Below are positions 29,322-37,258 of a stretch of 50,266 nt of DNA, in pieces. The stretch is taken from assembly GCF_019798055.1 (NCBI RefSeq), contig NZ_JAHOPH010000027.1, positions 1-50,266 of the forward strand. The letters are read 5' to 3'. The position numbers were made by a program, and so were the translations under genes. The stretch is from Salsipaludibacter albus. Its GTDB lineage: Bacteria > Actinomycetota > Nitriliruptoria > Nitriliruptorales > Nitriliruptoraceae. A model generated the notes under the pieces. The model searched no databases, was not told the DNA's origin, and saw only the letters and a program-made list of their open reading frames with translations. Numbering within the stretch: position 1 is the stretch's first letter; every line of letters begins with the position of its first letter.

Positions 29322-29367
29322 GTCGTGTGCTCTTCTCGTGCGCTCATGCGCGGGACCAGCACACGAC
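29322..29367. repeat. 46-bp hairpin element, shortened relative of the 50-bp palindromes
   Basis: Arms GTCGTGTGCT and AGCACACGAC pair perfectly over 10 bp, with an inner GCGC-TCAT-GCGC stem. Each arm equals that of the 50-bp family minus two bases, giving 46 instead of 50 bp. It lies between convergent genes (PPOX protein and lipoprotein). Its left 31 bases also align with 37546-37576 at 25 of 31 positions. Confidence 0.65.
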
Positions 29368-29509
29368 CGGGGCACCGGCGACCGCCACGTGGAGTCGACC
29401 CGCTCACCAGAGTGGATGTCTGGGTCGCCTGCCGATGAGCCGTCGAGACGGGAGCCTCAAGACCAGCACTCATGCTGCCTGTTGGCCCGATGGTGCAGGA
29501 TCACCACGG

Positions 29510-29965
29510 TCATTCGGTGGTCACGGCCACCACCCATTCCGCCTGGGTGCCTGGTCCATCGATCACCGGGACGACCTCCAGCGAACTCGGGCTCGTCGCG
29601 AACGAACGTTGGAGGTCGTGCTGGCGGCCATCGCAGACAAGCGCCTCGGTTTCATCGTCGGGCATGCCCTGCTCCTCGATGAGCGCGATGTCCGCGTCGC
29701 CGAGGCAACGGACGTGGATGGTGACATCGGTACCAAGCCCGGTCGACGACGACACCCTGCCTGGGAGACCGTCTCCGCCTGCCGCGACCACCAGCGTCCC
29801 GGAGCCAAGATCCAGGTTGGCTTCGGGTGGACCGTCGAGGTCGATCGTCTCGGCTTCGGTGGGACCGGTCGACGCAGCGGGCGTCGCGGACGGTGCCGTG
29901 CAGCCCGTAGCCACCAGCACGAGCACGATGAGTGGCGAGAAGAGCCCCCTTCGGACCTGCACCAG
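29510..29965 (-). CDS. Putative lipoprotein of unknown function
   Basis: A 151-residue exported protein. A short basic N-terminus (VQVRRG) and hydrophobic stretch LFSPLIVLVLVATGC end in a lipobox (VATG-C), so it should be lipidated and held on the outer face of the membrane. The mature region is acidic, with a low-complexity Ala/Ser/Thr linker followed by a beta-rich part and two further cysteines (VRCLGD, LVCDGR) that may form a disulfide. I recognise no family. GTG 29965 is preferred because AAGGA lies six bases before it. Confidence 0.72.
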   Translation of the reverse strand: MVQVRRGLFSPLIVLVLVATGCTAPSATPAASTGPTEAETIDLDGPPEANLDLGSGTLVVAAGGDGLPGRVSSSTGLGTDVTIHVRCLGDADIALIEEQGMPDDETEALVCDGRQHDLQRSFATSPSSLEVVPVIDGPGTQAEWVVAVTTE

Positions 29966-30108
29966 TCGTCCTTCACCATTGCGTACGAGGACCACCGTAG
30001 GCCCACGTCATGCAAGCTTCCGGTTCGCGCCCGCCAGGTGTCCAAGAACCGAAGGAACGAGTGCAGCGCGCCTGCTGACCTCTCGCCAGTGTTTGCCGGA
30101 TCGACCGG

Positions 30109-30809
30109 CTACCACTGGCTCTCGGCGATGTACTGAGCCACGGTCACCTCGCGGGACTTCCATGGCACGCGCTGGCGGAGCGTTCGTCCGTCGCCGTAGA
30201 AGTCCGGATCGTCGACAGCGATGCCGAGCGCAGCCAGGTAGTCGACCAGGAGTTCGCGGTCGAAGCGATCACGGATGCGACGCGCGTCGTAGCGCTCCAC
30301 CTGCTCCCATGGCTGTGGGTCGCCGCTGGCGTGCCAGCTCCATCGGCCGTCGGTGGTGACAGCCGACAACGTGCGGATGTACGCAGCGGTGGCTCACCGG
30401 ACGGGCCGTGCAGCCAGAGCTGGGTGCTTGCCTCGGCCAGCCCATGGCGCGGGTGGTGGCCGACGGTGACGTGGCGGGCGTCCAGGCGTTCGGCCAGGAC
30501 CGACGCAGACGCCGTCGGGTCGCCCCCGCCGATGAAGTTGTTCAGGTAGGCCGTCCAGCTCCCACAATCGACCACCACCTCGACCGTCCACGGAGCCTGC
30601 ATCGGGTCCAGGTCATCCAGGCACTGACGGAGTGGTTGCATGGCGGTCAACGAGTAGTCCCTCGCCCCGACCTGCGAACGAAACGTGGACAAGACCTCGA
30701 CAACGTCATCCAGAGGTTTGTCGATGAAGTCCACCCAACACCCGATCGGGCGCGCTGACCCGCCGAGGAGCACCGGCCAGGACAGACCGTGCATCGGATC
30801 TGTCGTCAT
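30109..30809 (-). pseudogene. Frameshifted gene of an uncharacterised actinobacterial family
   Basis: Two frames make one protein. The first, from ATG 30809, reads MTTDPMHGLSWPVLLGG, then WTVEVVVDCGSWTAYLNNF, SVLAERLDARHVTVGHHP and LWLHGPSGEPPLR near 30385. The second frame continues directly with YIRTLSAVTTDGRWSWHAS, QPWEQVERYDARRIRDRFD and LVDYLAALGIAVDDPDFYGD, ending at 30109. The joined protein of about 233 residues resembles a family common in Streptomyces and relatives whose function is unknown. One base change near 30381-30387 would restore it, so it is either a recent pseudogene or a sequencing error. Confidence 0.75.
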
Positions 30810-31021
30810 GGTCATCCACCACTCGGCCCAGCAGCGAGACTGCGACGGGTAGCGCCTCGTCCTGTAGGAGCACGCCGCTTGACATCTGCAGCCAGGCAAG
30901 CACGTCACTGGTGTCTCTCGCTGACAGACAAGATCCACCGTAGGGGAGCCGTGGTCGGGCACGTACCAGGACGAGGCCACCGGCGGGGCACTGCGACTGT
31001 AGGAGTGTCGAGATCCGGTGG

Positions 31022-31309
31022 CTACCGCATGGTCGGGGAGCGACTCGACCGGGCGTCGTGGATGCTCACGACCACGACCCGGTCGGATGATTCGTCGTGG
31101 GTGCAGACAATGATCATCCAGCGCCACGGGCCGAGCACGAAACGCATGCCGTTCCAGCGGCCTGCCAGTTCCGGGCCCAGGCGAGGGAACTCGACCAGGG
31201 GAGCCAGCGTGACCCGCACCCGTCGCCGAGTGTCGGCCGGGAGGCTGTGAGTGGCGATCAGCCTGTCGAGGTCTTCGACCGCGGTCTTGGCGAGTTCGAC
31301 GGTGGCCAC
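31022..31309 (-). CDS. RelE/ParE-like toxin of a type II toxin-antitoxin module
   Basis: A 95-residue basic protein of the RelE/ParE fold. It begins VELAKTAVEDLDRLIATHSLP, the usual first helix, and ends with strands RWNGMRFVLGPWRWMIIVCTH and RVVVVSIHDARSS, where RelE-type toxins place their basic and aromatic active residues. The predicted antitoxin gene is upstream in the same direction with a 4-base gap. Whether it is an mRNA interferase or a gyrase poison is not clear. Confidence 0.82.
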   Translation of the reverse strand: MATVELAKTAVEDLDRLIATHSLPADTRRRVRVTLAPLVEFPRLGPELAGRWNGMRFVLGPWRWMIIVCTHDESSDRVVVVSIHDARSSRSPTMR

Positions 31310-31313
31310 TCCG

Positions 31314-31565
31314 TCACAGGTCCTCGAGGGCGACGGTGTCCCCGGTACGGGCTTGGTCGATGCCCTGCTGGGCCCGTTCCCAGGCCCCGTCGATGCCGTC
31401 GAGCACGGCGACGACGTTGTCGGGATCAGGGTCGGCGTCGTCGATGGCCGACGACAGCAGGGACCGGGCGAGCGTGCCCTCGTTGACGTGCACGCGCGCC
31501 GCGAGCTGCGCCAGCTTCGAGGCGTGCTCGCCGTCCAGGGTGATGTTGAGGCGTTGGCTGCTCAT
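31314..31565 (-). CDS. Ribbon-helix-helix-type antitoxin
   Basis: An 83-residue protein. The N-terminal SSQRLNITLDGEHASKLAQLAARVHVNEGTLARSLL has the strand-helix-helix pattern of a CopG/RHH DNA-binding domain. The acidic C-terminus (AIDDADPDPDNVVAVLDGIDG...) would wrap the toxin. It precedes the RelE-like gene and is divergent from a lipoprotein gene across 201 bp, where autoregulation would act. Confidence 0.8.
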   Translation of the reverse strand: MSSQRLNITLDGEHASKLAQLAARVHVNEGTLARSLLSSAIDDADPDPDNVVAVLDGIDGAWERAQQGIDQARTGDTVALEDL

Positions 31566-31766
31566 TCCGCGAGACTACACGCTGCGACACGATTCGTGCA
31601 CTTCATGCTCAACGGCGGTTTCGACCGACTCAGTCCGGTCCCCTGCCCATGCGAGAAAGGTGGTTTCAAAGATCCCGAGCGGTACTCGGTCGGACTCCGA
31701 TGTTGCTCGGCTGAGTAGGGTGCGCGTGCTGGTGCGGCCGGTCAGGTCGCCGCTGCTGGAGTCGCC

Positions 31767-32378
31767 TTGTCCACGGCCAGATTCGTTGCTGCGGCCACCA
31801 TGAGTGCGATGTTGTCGGCGACGGCGATGTTGTCGGCGTGCGCGCCCCAGCCAGGTACCGGTGTGGCACTGCGAGAGCCGCCGCCTCACGGCTGGTCGAT
31901 CGCCGTCGAGGTCGACCAGCCCTTCACCGACGGATTGGAAGTGCTGACCATCGCCGACAACGGCGGGCCGGTGACGCTGGACCGTGTCGACATCATCGGG
32001 AGTGAGAATCTCGAAGTGGTCGGGTTCCAACTGGCGCTGCCAGAACGCGAACTGGGGGCGGTGCAGTTCTTCGAGGCGTTCCCACCCGAGCTGGTCACCA
32101 ACGCCGAGGACCGACAGTCCCTGGCGTCGATCGAGCCGATCGACGTCGAGCCACCGATGGTCGTGCCGGATCACCCCGACGGTGCCGAGCTGCTGTTGGG
32201 GCTGGTCGCCACCACCACGGGCCGCCTGGAGCGATCGGCGATCCGTGTGGTGTACACCCGCGAGGGGGTGACCCAGCAGCAGATCTACCCGGCCGAACTC
32301 ATCGTGTGTGCGAGCCCACGGGTCGACTCACGCACCGACTGCCCGCTCGAAGGCTCTCCGACGCCGACGGCGAGCTGA
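31767..32378 (+). CDS. Putative lipoprotein of unknown function
   Basis: A 203-residue exported protein. The signal FVAAATMSAMLSATAMLSAC ends in a lipobox (MLSA-C). The mature part has beta-sandwich-like strands (WSIAVEVDQPF, VLTIADNGGPVTLDRVDIIG, LEVVGFQLALPE) and two late cysteines (LIVCASP and TDCPLEG). I do not recognise a family. A TTG at 31767 has GGAG five bases upstream and is used; ATG 31800 would still leave a usable signal. The opposite strand is also open but has no sensible N-terminus or motifs. A 5-bp GC hairpin at 32382-32394 follows the stop. Confidence 0.7.
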   Translation: MSTARFVAAATMSAMLSATAMLSACAPQPGTGVALREPPPHGWSIAVEVDQPFTDGLEVLTIADNGGPVTLDRVDIIGSENLEVVGFQLALPERELGAVQFFEAFPPELVTNAEDRQSLASIEPIDVEPPMVVPDHPDGAELLLGLVATTTGRLERSAIRVVYTREGVTQQQIYPAELIVCASPRVDSRTDCPLEGSPTPTAS

Positions 32379-32576
32379 CATCGGGCCACGCCCGTCGCCA
32401 CCTCCAGGAGGTGTCGGGACCGGTGGGTCTCCGAGGGCTTCGCCAGCGTCCTCGAGGGTGGCGAGTGCGGGTGTTCTCCGATGCCCCGTCAGCGGGCGGG
32501 TTCCGGTTCCCGGGGCGGTGATTCGGACAGTTCCTGGTCGACTGTCGTGTCTGCTGCCGGGGCGGCAGCATCGATG

Positions 32577-32594
32577 TGTACGCGATGATGTACA
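32577..32594. promoter_or_regulatory. Palindromic operator of the Phd/YefM-RelE module
   Basis: TGTAC and GTACA, separated by eight bases, lie 8 bases before the antitoxin ATG. YefM-type antitoxins are known to bind TGTACA-centred repeats at their own promoters, so autoregulation is the likely use. The stretch is also less GC-rich than its surroundings, as expected at a promoter. Confidence 0.55.
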
Positions 32595-32602
32595 TTGCCC
32601 CC

Positions 32603-32884
32603 ATGCCAAAGACCGTGCCTGTCCGAGAGTTCCGTAGCCACCTCGCTGACCTCCTCGACGAGGTGGCTGATCGCCGCGAGCACGTGACCATCACCCGCCA
32701 CGGTCGGCCGTCGGCCGTTGTCGTCCCGGTGGACGAATACCACGCGCTGGAAGAGACCGCCGAGATCCTTTCTGACGACGTCACCCTCGCGGCGATCCAA
32801 CAGGGGTTGGAGGACCTGGCAGCCGACGATGTCGTGGCCCTCGAACAGGTCCGTCAGGAGCACGTGACCCGCGAGTCACAGTAG
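32603..32884 (+). CDS. Phd/YefM family antitoxin
   Basis: A 93-residue antitoxin. MPKTVPVREFRSHLADLLDEVADRREHVTITRHGRPSAVVVPVDEYHALEET is a full match to the Phd/YefM DNA-binding domain, and the acidic C-terminal part would bind the toxin. ATG 32603 is used; upstream in-frame codons lie within the operator palindrome. The stop codon shares its last base with the toxin GTG. Confidence 0.92.
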   Translation: MPKTVPVREFRSHLADLLDEVADRREHVTITRHGRPSAVVVPVDEYHALEETAEILSDDVTLAAIQQGLEDLAADDVVALEQVRQEHVTRESQ

Positions 32885-33144
32885 TGGCAAAGGTCGTCCT
32901 TGCGCGCACGACCCGCGATGCCCTCGGCCAGTTGGACTACCTGCTGGCGGCGGCCATCCTCGACGCCCTCGGTGTGCTGGAACGCGATCCAACGGTGGGG
33001 TACCGACTGCGCGGGCGCCTCACGGGCCTGTGGTCGTATCGGGTCGGCGTCTACCGGATCATCTATGAGTTCCGCGACGACACGACAGTCCGGGTCGTCG
33101 CGATCCGGCACCGAAGTCAGGCCTACGGCACGGATCCTCGATAG
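32884..33144 (+). CDS. RelE family toxin
   Basis: An 86-residue RelE-type mRNA interferase. VGYRLRGRLTGLWSYRVGVYRIIYEFRDDTTVRVVAIRHRSQAY contains the Arg/Tyr-rich strands of the active site and the C-terminal HRxxxY ending. It starts with a GTG overlapping the antitoxin stop by one base and is therefore translated with it. Confidence 0.92.
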   Translation: MAKVVLARTTRDALGQLDYLLAAAILDALGVLERDPTVGYRLRGRLTGLWSYRVGVYRIIYEFRDDTTVRVVAIRHRSQAYGTDPR

Positions 33145-33474
33145 GGCCAGGGCGGGGGATCGACCCAGGCGCTGAGGCCATTCGCCAGCGGCTCCGCAGA
33201 GTGGCGAGAACGGTGGATAGCAGAGGGCGCCAGTTGCTGATCAGTCCGCTACGGAACGATCGTTGCGACGTCGAGGAGGACTCGGACCCACCGTCGTGCG
33301 GGCCCGAGACAAGGGCTCTCACAACCGATCATGGGGTCGCCACTTCATCAGGACCGCACCAGCCAACCCGGCCCTCCGCCTCCCTCGCTCCATGAGGAAC
33401 CGTCGTTGTCGCCTGCGCTGCCATGGCGCAGGTGGCGCAGATGCAGGCCCGAGCCACGTGGAGCTACACCGGGT
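33145..33474. other. 330-bp gap without a recognisable gene
   Basis: No frame here has family features or a convincing ribosome site on either strand, and no hairpin stands out. It lies after the RelE toxin and beyond the end of the TrkA-C membrane protein gene, i.e. between two convergent genes. Confidence 0.5.
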
Positions 33475-34248
33475 TCAGGTTTCGCCCGCGGCTCGTTCGC
33501 CTTGCTGTTGCTCCTCGACCAAGGTGTCGTGGCGGGCCTGTGATGCATCGTGCGCGTCATCGCCCGAGGCCCCCGCCTGTCGACGATCGAGCTCATCGAT
33601 GGTGCGGTCCTGTCCGTAGAGAAGCACCGTGTCGCCGGGGTGCAGGCGCGTGCTGGGCCTCGGTGCCCCGACGTAGCGGCCGTCGGCGCGTTGCACGCCC
33701 AGCACCACGACCCCTTCCTCGGGCAGGTCGAGGTCCTCGAGGGGCACGCCGACGATCCAGTCGCCTTCCTCGATGTGCAGCTCGCCGACCTTCCAGTCGT
33801 CCGACAGGTGCAGCAGATGTTCGTAGTCGCGGACCTCCAGCTCGGTGAACCGGTCCAGCAGCCACTCGATGAGCCGCGAGACCCAACGGTCGACCACGCG
33901 ACTACCACCGATGGCCCACAACGCCGCGACCCCACCGACGAGCGCGACCGGGACGGCCCCGGCGGCGCCCTGCTCGAGACGGGACAACGACACCACCAAC
34001 GTTGCGAGCGAGGTGACCAGCCCGGCACCGCCCAGCAGGATCAGCAGCATCACGATCCGGCGACGCACCGGGTGGTTGACCACCCACTCGGCCTCGCCTG
34101 TCGTGAACCCCGCACCCGAAAACGCCGACCGTGCCTGGAACCGCGCTGCCTGGCGGGACAGGCCCGTCATCGTCAGCGCAACGGTCGCGGTCCGGGTCAC
34201 CACCATGGACAACGCCACTGCCGTGAGGAAGTACATGACCGTCCGCAT
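33475..34248 (-). CDS. Membrane protein with TrkA-C (RCK_C) domain
   Basis: A 257-residue protein with four predicted helices (about residues 4-25, 65-90, 100-115 and a weaker one), then a cytoplasmic TrkA-C domain (VGELHIEEGDWIVGVPLEDLDLPEEGVVVLGVQRADG...STRLHPGDTVLLYG). The loop ARSAFSGAGFTTGEAEWVVNHPVRRRIV resembles the pore-loop region of TrkH/KtrB K+ transporters, but no TVGYGD filter is present. TrkA-C domains bind ligands such as cyclic dinucleotides and control ion transport, so an ion-transport role is likely. ATG 34248 is preferred to 34254 because GAAGGG then has the right spacing. The His/Asp-rich C-terminal tail is low complexity. Confidence 0.78.
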   Translation of the reverse strand: MRTVMYFLTAVALSMVVTRTATVALTMTGLSRQAARFQARSAFSGAGFTTGEAEWVVNHPVRRRIVMLLILLGGAGLVTSLATLVVSLSRLEQGAAGAVPVALVGGVAALWAIGGSRVVDRWVSRLIEWLLDRFTELEVRDYEHLLHLSDDWKVGELHIEEGDWIVGVPLEDLDLPEEGVVVLGVQRADGRYVGAPRPSTRLHPGDTVLLYGQDRTIDELDRRQAGASGDDAHDASQARHDTLVEEQQQGERAAGET

Positions 34249-34615
34249 CGCCATCCCTTCGATCCACCACTAGACCGGCACGCTAGAAGCGCACAGAGCC
34301 CCAGGTCACCAGCTCACGTCCGTCACACGCCGCACACCCGACCGTGGCTGAAACCACCGAGGGTCCTGGCATGTCGAACGTGGTCGCAAAGCACTGGGCA
34401 CGTCACGGCCGCTTCGGAGTGCTCATCCTGAACGGCCAAGAGGGTCGGGAGCGGGTGGATCTCCGAGGTCACGCCTACGATTCGAGACTGTTCAGAGCGG
34501 GTTGCTCTCCGAGGTTTCGGCCCTACCGCCGAAAGTGTCGAGAGCGGTGGTTACCCGACGCTTGTGGGTGTCGCGGAAACCGTCCGCTGGGACGACCGCC
34601 CGGGGTCGCGGGGCG
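34249..34615. other. Gene-free 367-bp gap containing a hairpin
   Basis: No gene is recognised. A perfect 7-bp stem (TTTCGGC with GCCGAAA, loop CCTACC) at 34515-34534 lies about 80 bases after the corA stop, reading on the minus strand, and is a possible terminator, without a T-run. Confidence 0.4.
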
Positions 34616-35611
34616 CTACAGCCAGCCGGTTCGCTTGAAGGCCCGGTACAGGCCGAACGCGATCGCGACCATCAGGCCCAGCGCCACGAAGTACCCGTAG
34701 CGCCACTCGAGCTCCGGCATGTGCTCGAAGTTCATGCCGTAGATCCCGGCGACCATCGTCGGGACGGCCACGATCCCCACCCAGGCCGAGATCTTGCGCA
34801 TGTCCTCGTTCTGGCGCAGGCCGATCTGGGCCACGTTGGTCGCCAGCGCGTCCGACAGCAAGTCGTCCAGGACCGTCAGGCGTTCGTGCGAGCGGAGGAC
34901 GTGGTCGTGCACGTCGCGCATGTAGGGCCGCAGTGCCGGGTCCACGTGCAACGGTGGTTCCCTGCCGGCGAGCTGGCTGGAGACGTCGCCGAGTGGGGCC
35001 ACCGCGCGGCGGATCGTCTGGACCTCTCGCTTGGCGTGGTAGAGCCGCTCGGCGAGGTCGTGGCGGCCGGGCGCGAACACCTGCCGCTCGATGTCCTGCA
35101 CGTCGGGTGCCAGGTCGTCGAGGACGACCTCGTAGGCGTCCACGACACGGTCGGCGACGCTGTGCAGCACGGCTCCGGCTCCCGTGCGCAGCATCCGTGG
35201 CTCGTCCTCGAGTCGCTGCCGGATGTCGCTCAGCCCGGTGAAGGACCCATGCCGAACCGTGACGATGAACCCGTCCCCGAGGAACACCATGATCTCGCCG
35301 ATGTGGAGTTCGTCGTCCTGGGCCTGCTCGAAACCCACGGTCTTCATCACGAGGAAGATCGAGTCGCCGTAGCGTTCGAGCTTGGGCCGCTGGTGGGCCT
35401 TGACGGCGTCCTCGACTGCGAGGGGGTGCAGCTCGAAGACCCGCGCGATCTCCTCGAACTCGGCGTCCTCGGGCTCGAACAGGCCGACCCAGACGAACGC
35501 GTCGGGGTTGTCGCGACCACGCTCGACCATCTCCGCCAGGTCGGGCTCACCCTGAACCCGACGCCCGTCGTCGTAGAGCGCAGCATCGATGATCACGTGG
35601 GCGTCCAACAC
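34616..35611 (-). CDS. corA: CorA family magnesium/cobalt transporter
   Basis: A 331-residue divalent cation channel. The long N-terminal cytoplasmic funnel (FVWVGLFEPEDAEFEEIARVFELHPLAVEDAV...) leads to two C-terminal helices. The selectivity signature is GIYGMNFEHMPE, holding the GMN motif. A basic tail (RAFKRTGWL) ends the protein as usual. GTG start with GAGG eight bases before it. No operon partner; the 352 bp upstream are empty apart from the sigma-factor promoter region. Confidence 0.94.
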   Translation of the reverse strand: MLDAHVIIDAALYDDGRRVQGEPDLAEMVERGRDNPDAFVWVGLFEPEDAEFEEIARVFELHPLAVEDAVKAHQRPKLERYGDSIFLVMKTVGFEQAQDDELHIGEIMVFLGDGFIVTVRHGSFTGLSDIRQRLEDEPRMLRTGAGAVLHSVADRVVDAYEVVLDDLAPDVQDIERQVFAPGRHDLAERLYHAKREVQTIRRAVAPLGDVSSQLAGREPPLHVDPALRPYMRDVHDHVLRSHERLTVLDDLLSDALATNVAQIGLRQNEDMRKISAWVGIVAVPTMVAGIYGMNFEHMPELEWRYGYFVALGLMVAIAFGLYRAFKRTGWL

Positions 35612-35963
35612 TCGGCAGACCTCGGAGACTAGGTGCTACCCCGTGGCCAGGCGCCCCACGATTTCAAGCACCCACCCCCGCGGATCCGACCACGGCCCCA
35701 GGGTCGCGGGATCGGAGAGATCTCCTCGGTTCAACATCCCCGACGGTTCAGTCCGCCACTTCCCGAGTCCGCGGCGTTCGGATGTGGTGGTCGTCACCGC
35801 TGCAGCCATGACGATGTTGGGTCCGTACCGGGGCGCGCGCAGTGTTGGTGTGGATTGGATGTGAACCTGGTGGGGTCGTCGTGCGTCGTTGTGGGTGAGG
35901 ACGCCGATGAGCAGGGGCGCCGTCCTGATGCCCAGGGCACGGCGATCGACGAGCGGAGGCTGG
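35612..35963. other. 352-bp divergent region between corA and the sigma-factor operon
   Basis: No gene is recognised on either strand. It must hold the promoters of both flanking transcripts. The part nearest the sigma gene (about 35835-35960) is GT-rich on the plus strand, but I cannot pick a reliable -10/-35 pair. Confidence 0.45.
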
Positions 35964-36581
35964 ATGCGGACTGATCCGGCGCTGGAGCGGTTCGTGGAGG
36001 ATCGGTATGCCACCGTGGTCGGGATGTTGACGTTGTACGTCGGGCAGCGCCACGTTGCGGAAGAGCTCGCACAGGATGCCTTGGTCAAACTCGTCCGTCA
36101 CTGGGATGAGGTCGCCGCGATGGACAATCCCGAGGGGTGGCTGACGACGGTGGCGTTCAACACGGCACGGTCGTGGTGGCGGCGCCGCTACGCCGAGCAA
36201 CGCGCACGTCGGCGTCATGGTGCCTCGGACAGCGTTGATGTTGCGCCCGACACCTCGACGGCGGTGGTGGTGCGTGAGGCGGTGGGTGACCTGCCGCCCC
36301 GACAGCGCCAGGTGGTGGTCCTGCGCTATTTCGTGGGCTGTTCGGTGGCCGAGACCGCCGAGGTGATGGGCTGTGCCGAGGGCACGGTCAAGTCGTTGAG
36401 CAGTCGTGCCCGCCAGGCGCTGCGGCGTCGGGACCTGGGGATCCCCGACGTCGATGTCCGCCGGCCTGGGCACGGACATCGGGGCACGACCGGGTCCCCA
36501 CGACGACGCCTCGACGGACCGGTCGCCGATGACACGGACCAGACCGGCCACGGTTCGACCCGACCGGGAGCTGACCAATGA
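35964..36581 (+). CDS. SigE-family RNA polymerase sigma-70 factor
   Basis: A 205-residue ECF-type sigma factor of the actinobacterial SigE (SigE70) group. Region 2 is FVEDRYATVVGMLTLYVGQRHVAEELAQDALVKLVRHWDEV...NPEGWLTTVAFNTARSWWRRR. Region 4 is VVREAVGDLPPRQRQVVVLRYFVGCSVAETAEVMGCAEGTVKSLSSRARQALRR. A Gly/Arg/Asp-rich tail of about 45 residues follows region 4 and is disordered by composition. GGAGG precedes the ATG at 35964. The stop overlaps the start of the next gene (ATGA). The downstream membrane protein is the natural candidate for its regulator. Confidence 0.9.
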   Translation: MRTDPALERFVEDRYATVVGMLTLYVGQRHVAEELAQDALVKLVRHWDEVAAMDNPEGWLTTVAFNTARSWWRRRYAEQRARRRHGASDSVDVAPDTSTAVVVREAVGDLPPRQRQVVVLRYFVGCSVAETAEVMGCAEGTVKSLSSRARQALRRRDLGIPDVDVRRPGHGHRGTTGSPRRRLDGPVADDTDQTGHGSTRPGADQ

Positions 36582-37258
36582 TCGACCTGCGAGATGCCCT
36601 GCACGAAGCCAGCTCGACCGACGACCTGACCATGCCGGACGTCCGCGACCTGCAGCGGCGCGCCGACCGAGCCGATCGCGTGCGCCGGATCGGGATGGGC
36701 GCCACCGTGACGGCGGTCGCGGCAATGGTCGCGCTGGTGGCCCTGCAGCTGGCCGACGACGCCACGCCCACGGTCGACATCGCTGCCGAACCTCCCGCCA
36801 CGACCGATGCCGGGCCGGACACGGCCGCGGCGTCGCCGGACGACCCGGCAGGCTACGCCGCGTGGCGTGCCCGCTGGCAGGAGCGGCTCGAGGCCGACCT
36901 CGAGGCCGCCACCGACGCACAGCAGCCCGCCCTGGCCGACGGAACCATCACCGAACAGGAATGGTTGACGGCCAGCGCCGACTGGCAGGGCTGTGTCCAG
37001 GCGGCGGGCTATGACTTCGACCTGCACCGCGAGGACCCTCCGCCCGGCGCACCCCCCGCATGGTCCTACGACTACCCCGCCATCCCCGAACAGGACATGG
37101 CCGCGTTCGACGCGACCGTCGCGGACTGCTTCCACGACCACCTTCGCGCCATCGAAGCACTGTGGCGCGAACAACAGACCAACCACGTCACCTGGTGGAA
37201 CACCCTGCAACGCTGGGAAGCCGACCAAGGCGACACCCCGACCGAGGAAACCCCATGA
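36578..37258 (+). CDS. Single-pass membrane protein, possible sigma-factor regulator
   Basis: A 226-residue protein. Residues 1-38 are cytoplasmic and charged (DVRDLQRRADRADRVRRIG), residues about 39-58 are a membrane helix (MGATVTAVAAMVALVALQL), and the rest is extracytoplasmic and acidic. That outer part has a helical region with two cysteines (DWQGCVQAAGYDF and VADCFHDHLRAIE), probably a disulfide. There is no zinc-type anti-sigma HxxxCxxC motif and no recognised family. Overlaps with both neighbours (ATGA on each side) argue for co-translation with the sigma factor. An anti-sigma role is inferred from position only. Confidence 0.7.
   Translation: MIDLRDALHEASSTDDLTMPDVRDLQRRADRADRVRRIGMGATVTAVAAMVALVALQLADDATPTVDIAAEPPATTDAGPDTAAASPDDPAGYAAWRARWQERLEADLEAATDAQQPALADGTITEQEWLTASADWQGCVQAAGYDFDLHREDPPPGAPPAWSYDYPAIPEQDMAAFDATVADCFHDHLRAIEALWREQQTNHVTWWNTLQRWEADQGDTPTEETP

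Noticed and set aside
31575-32174. A minus-strand frame opposite the second lipoprotein
   Set aside because: No signal or motif; the plus strand has a lipobox and a beta-rich mature part.
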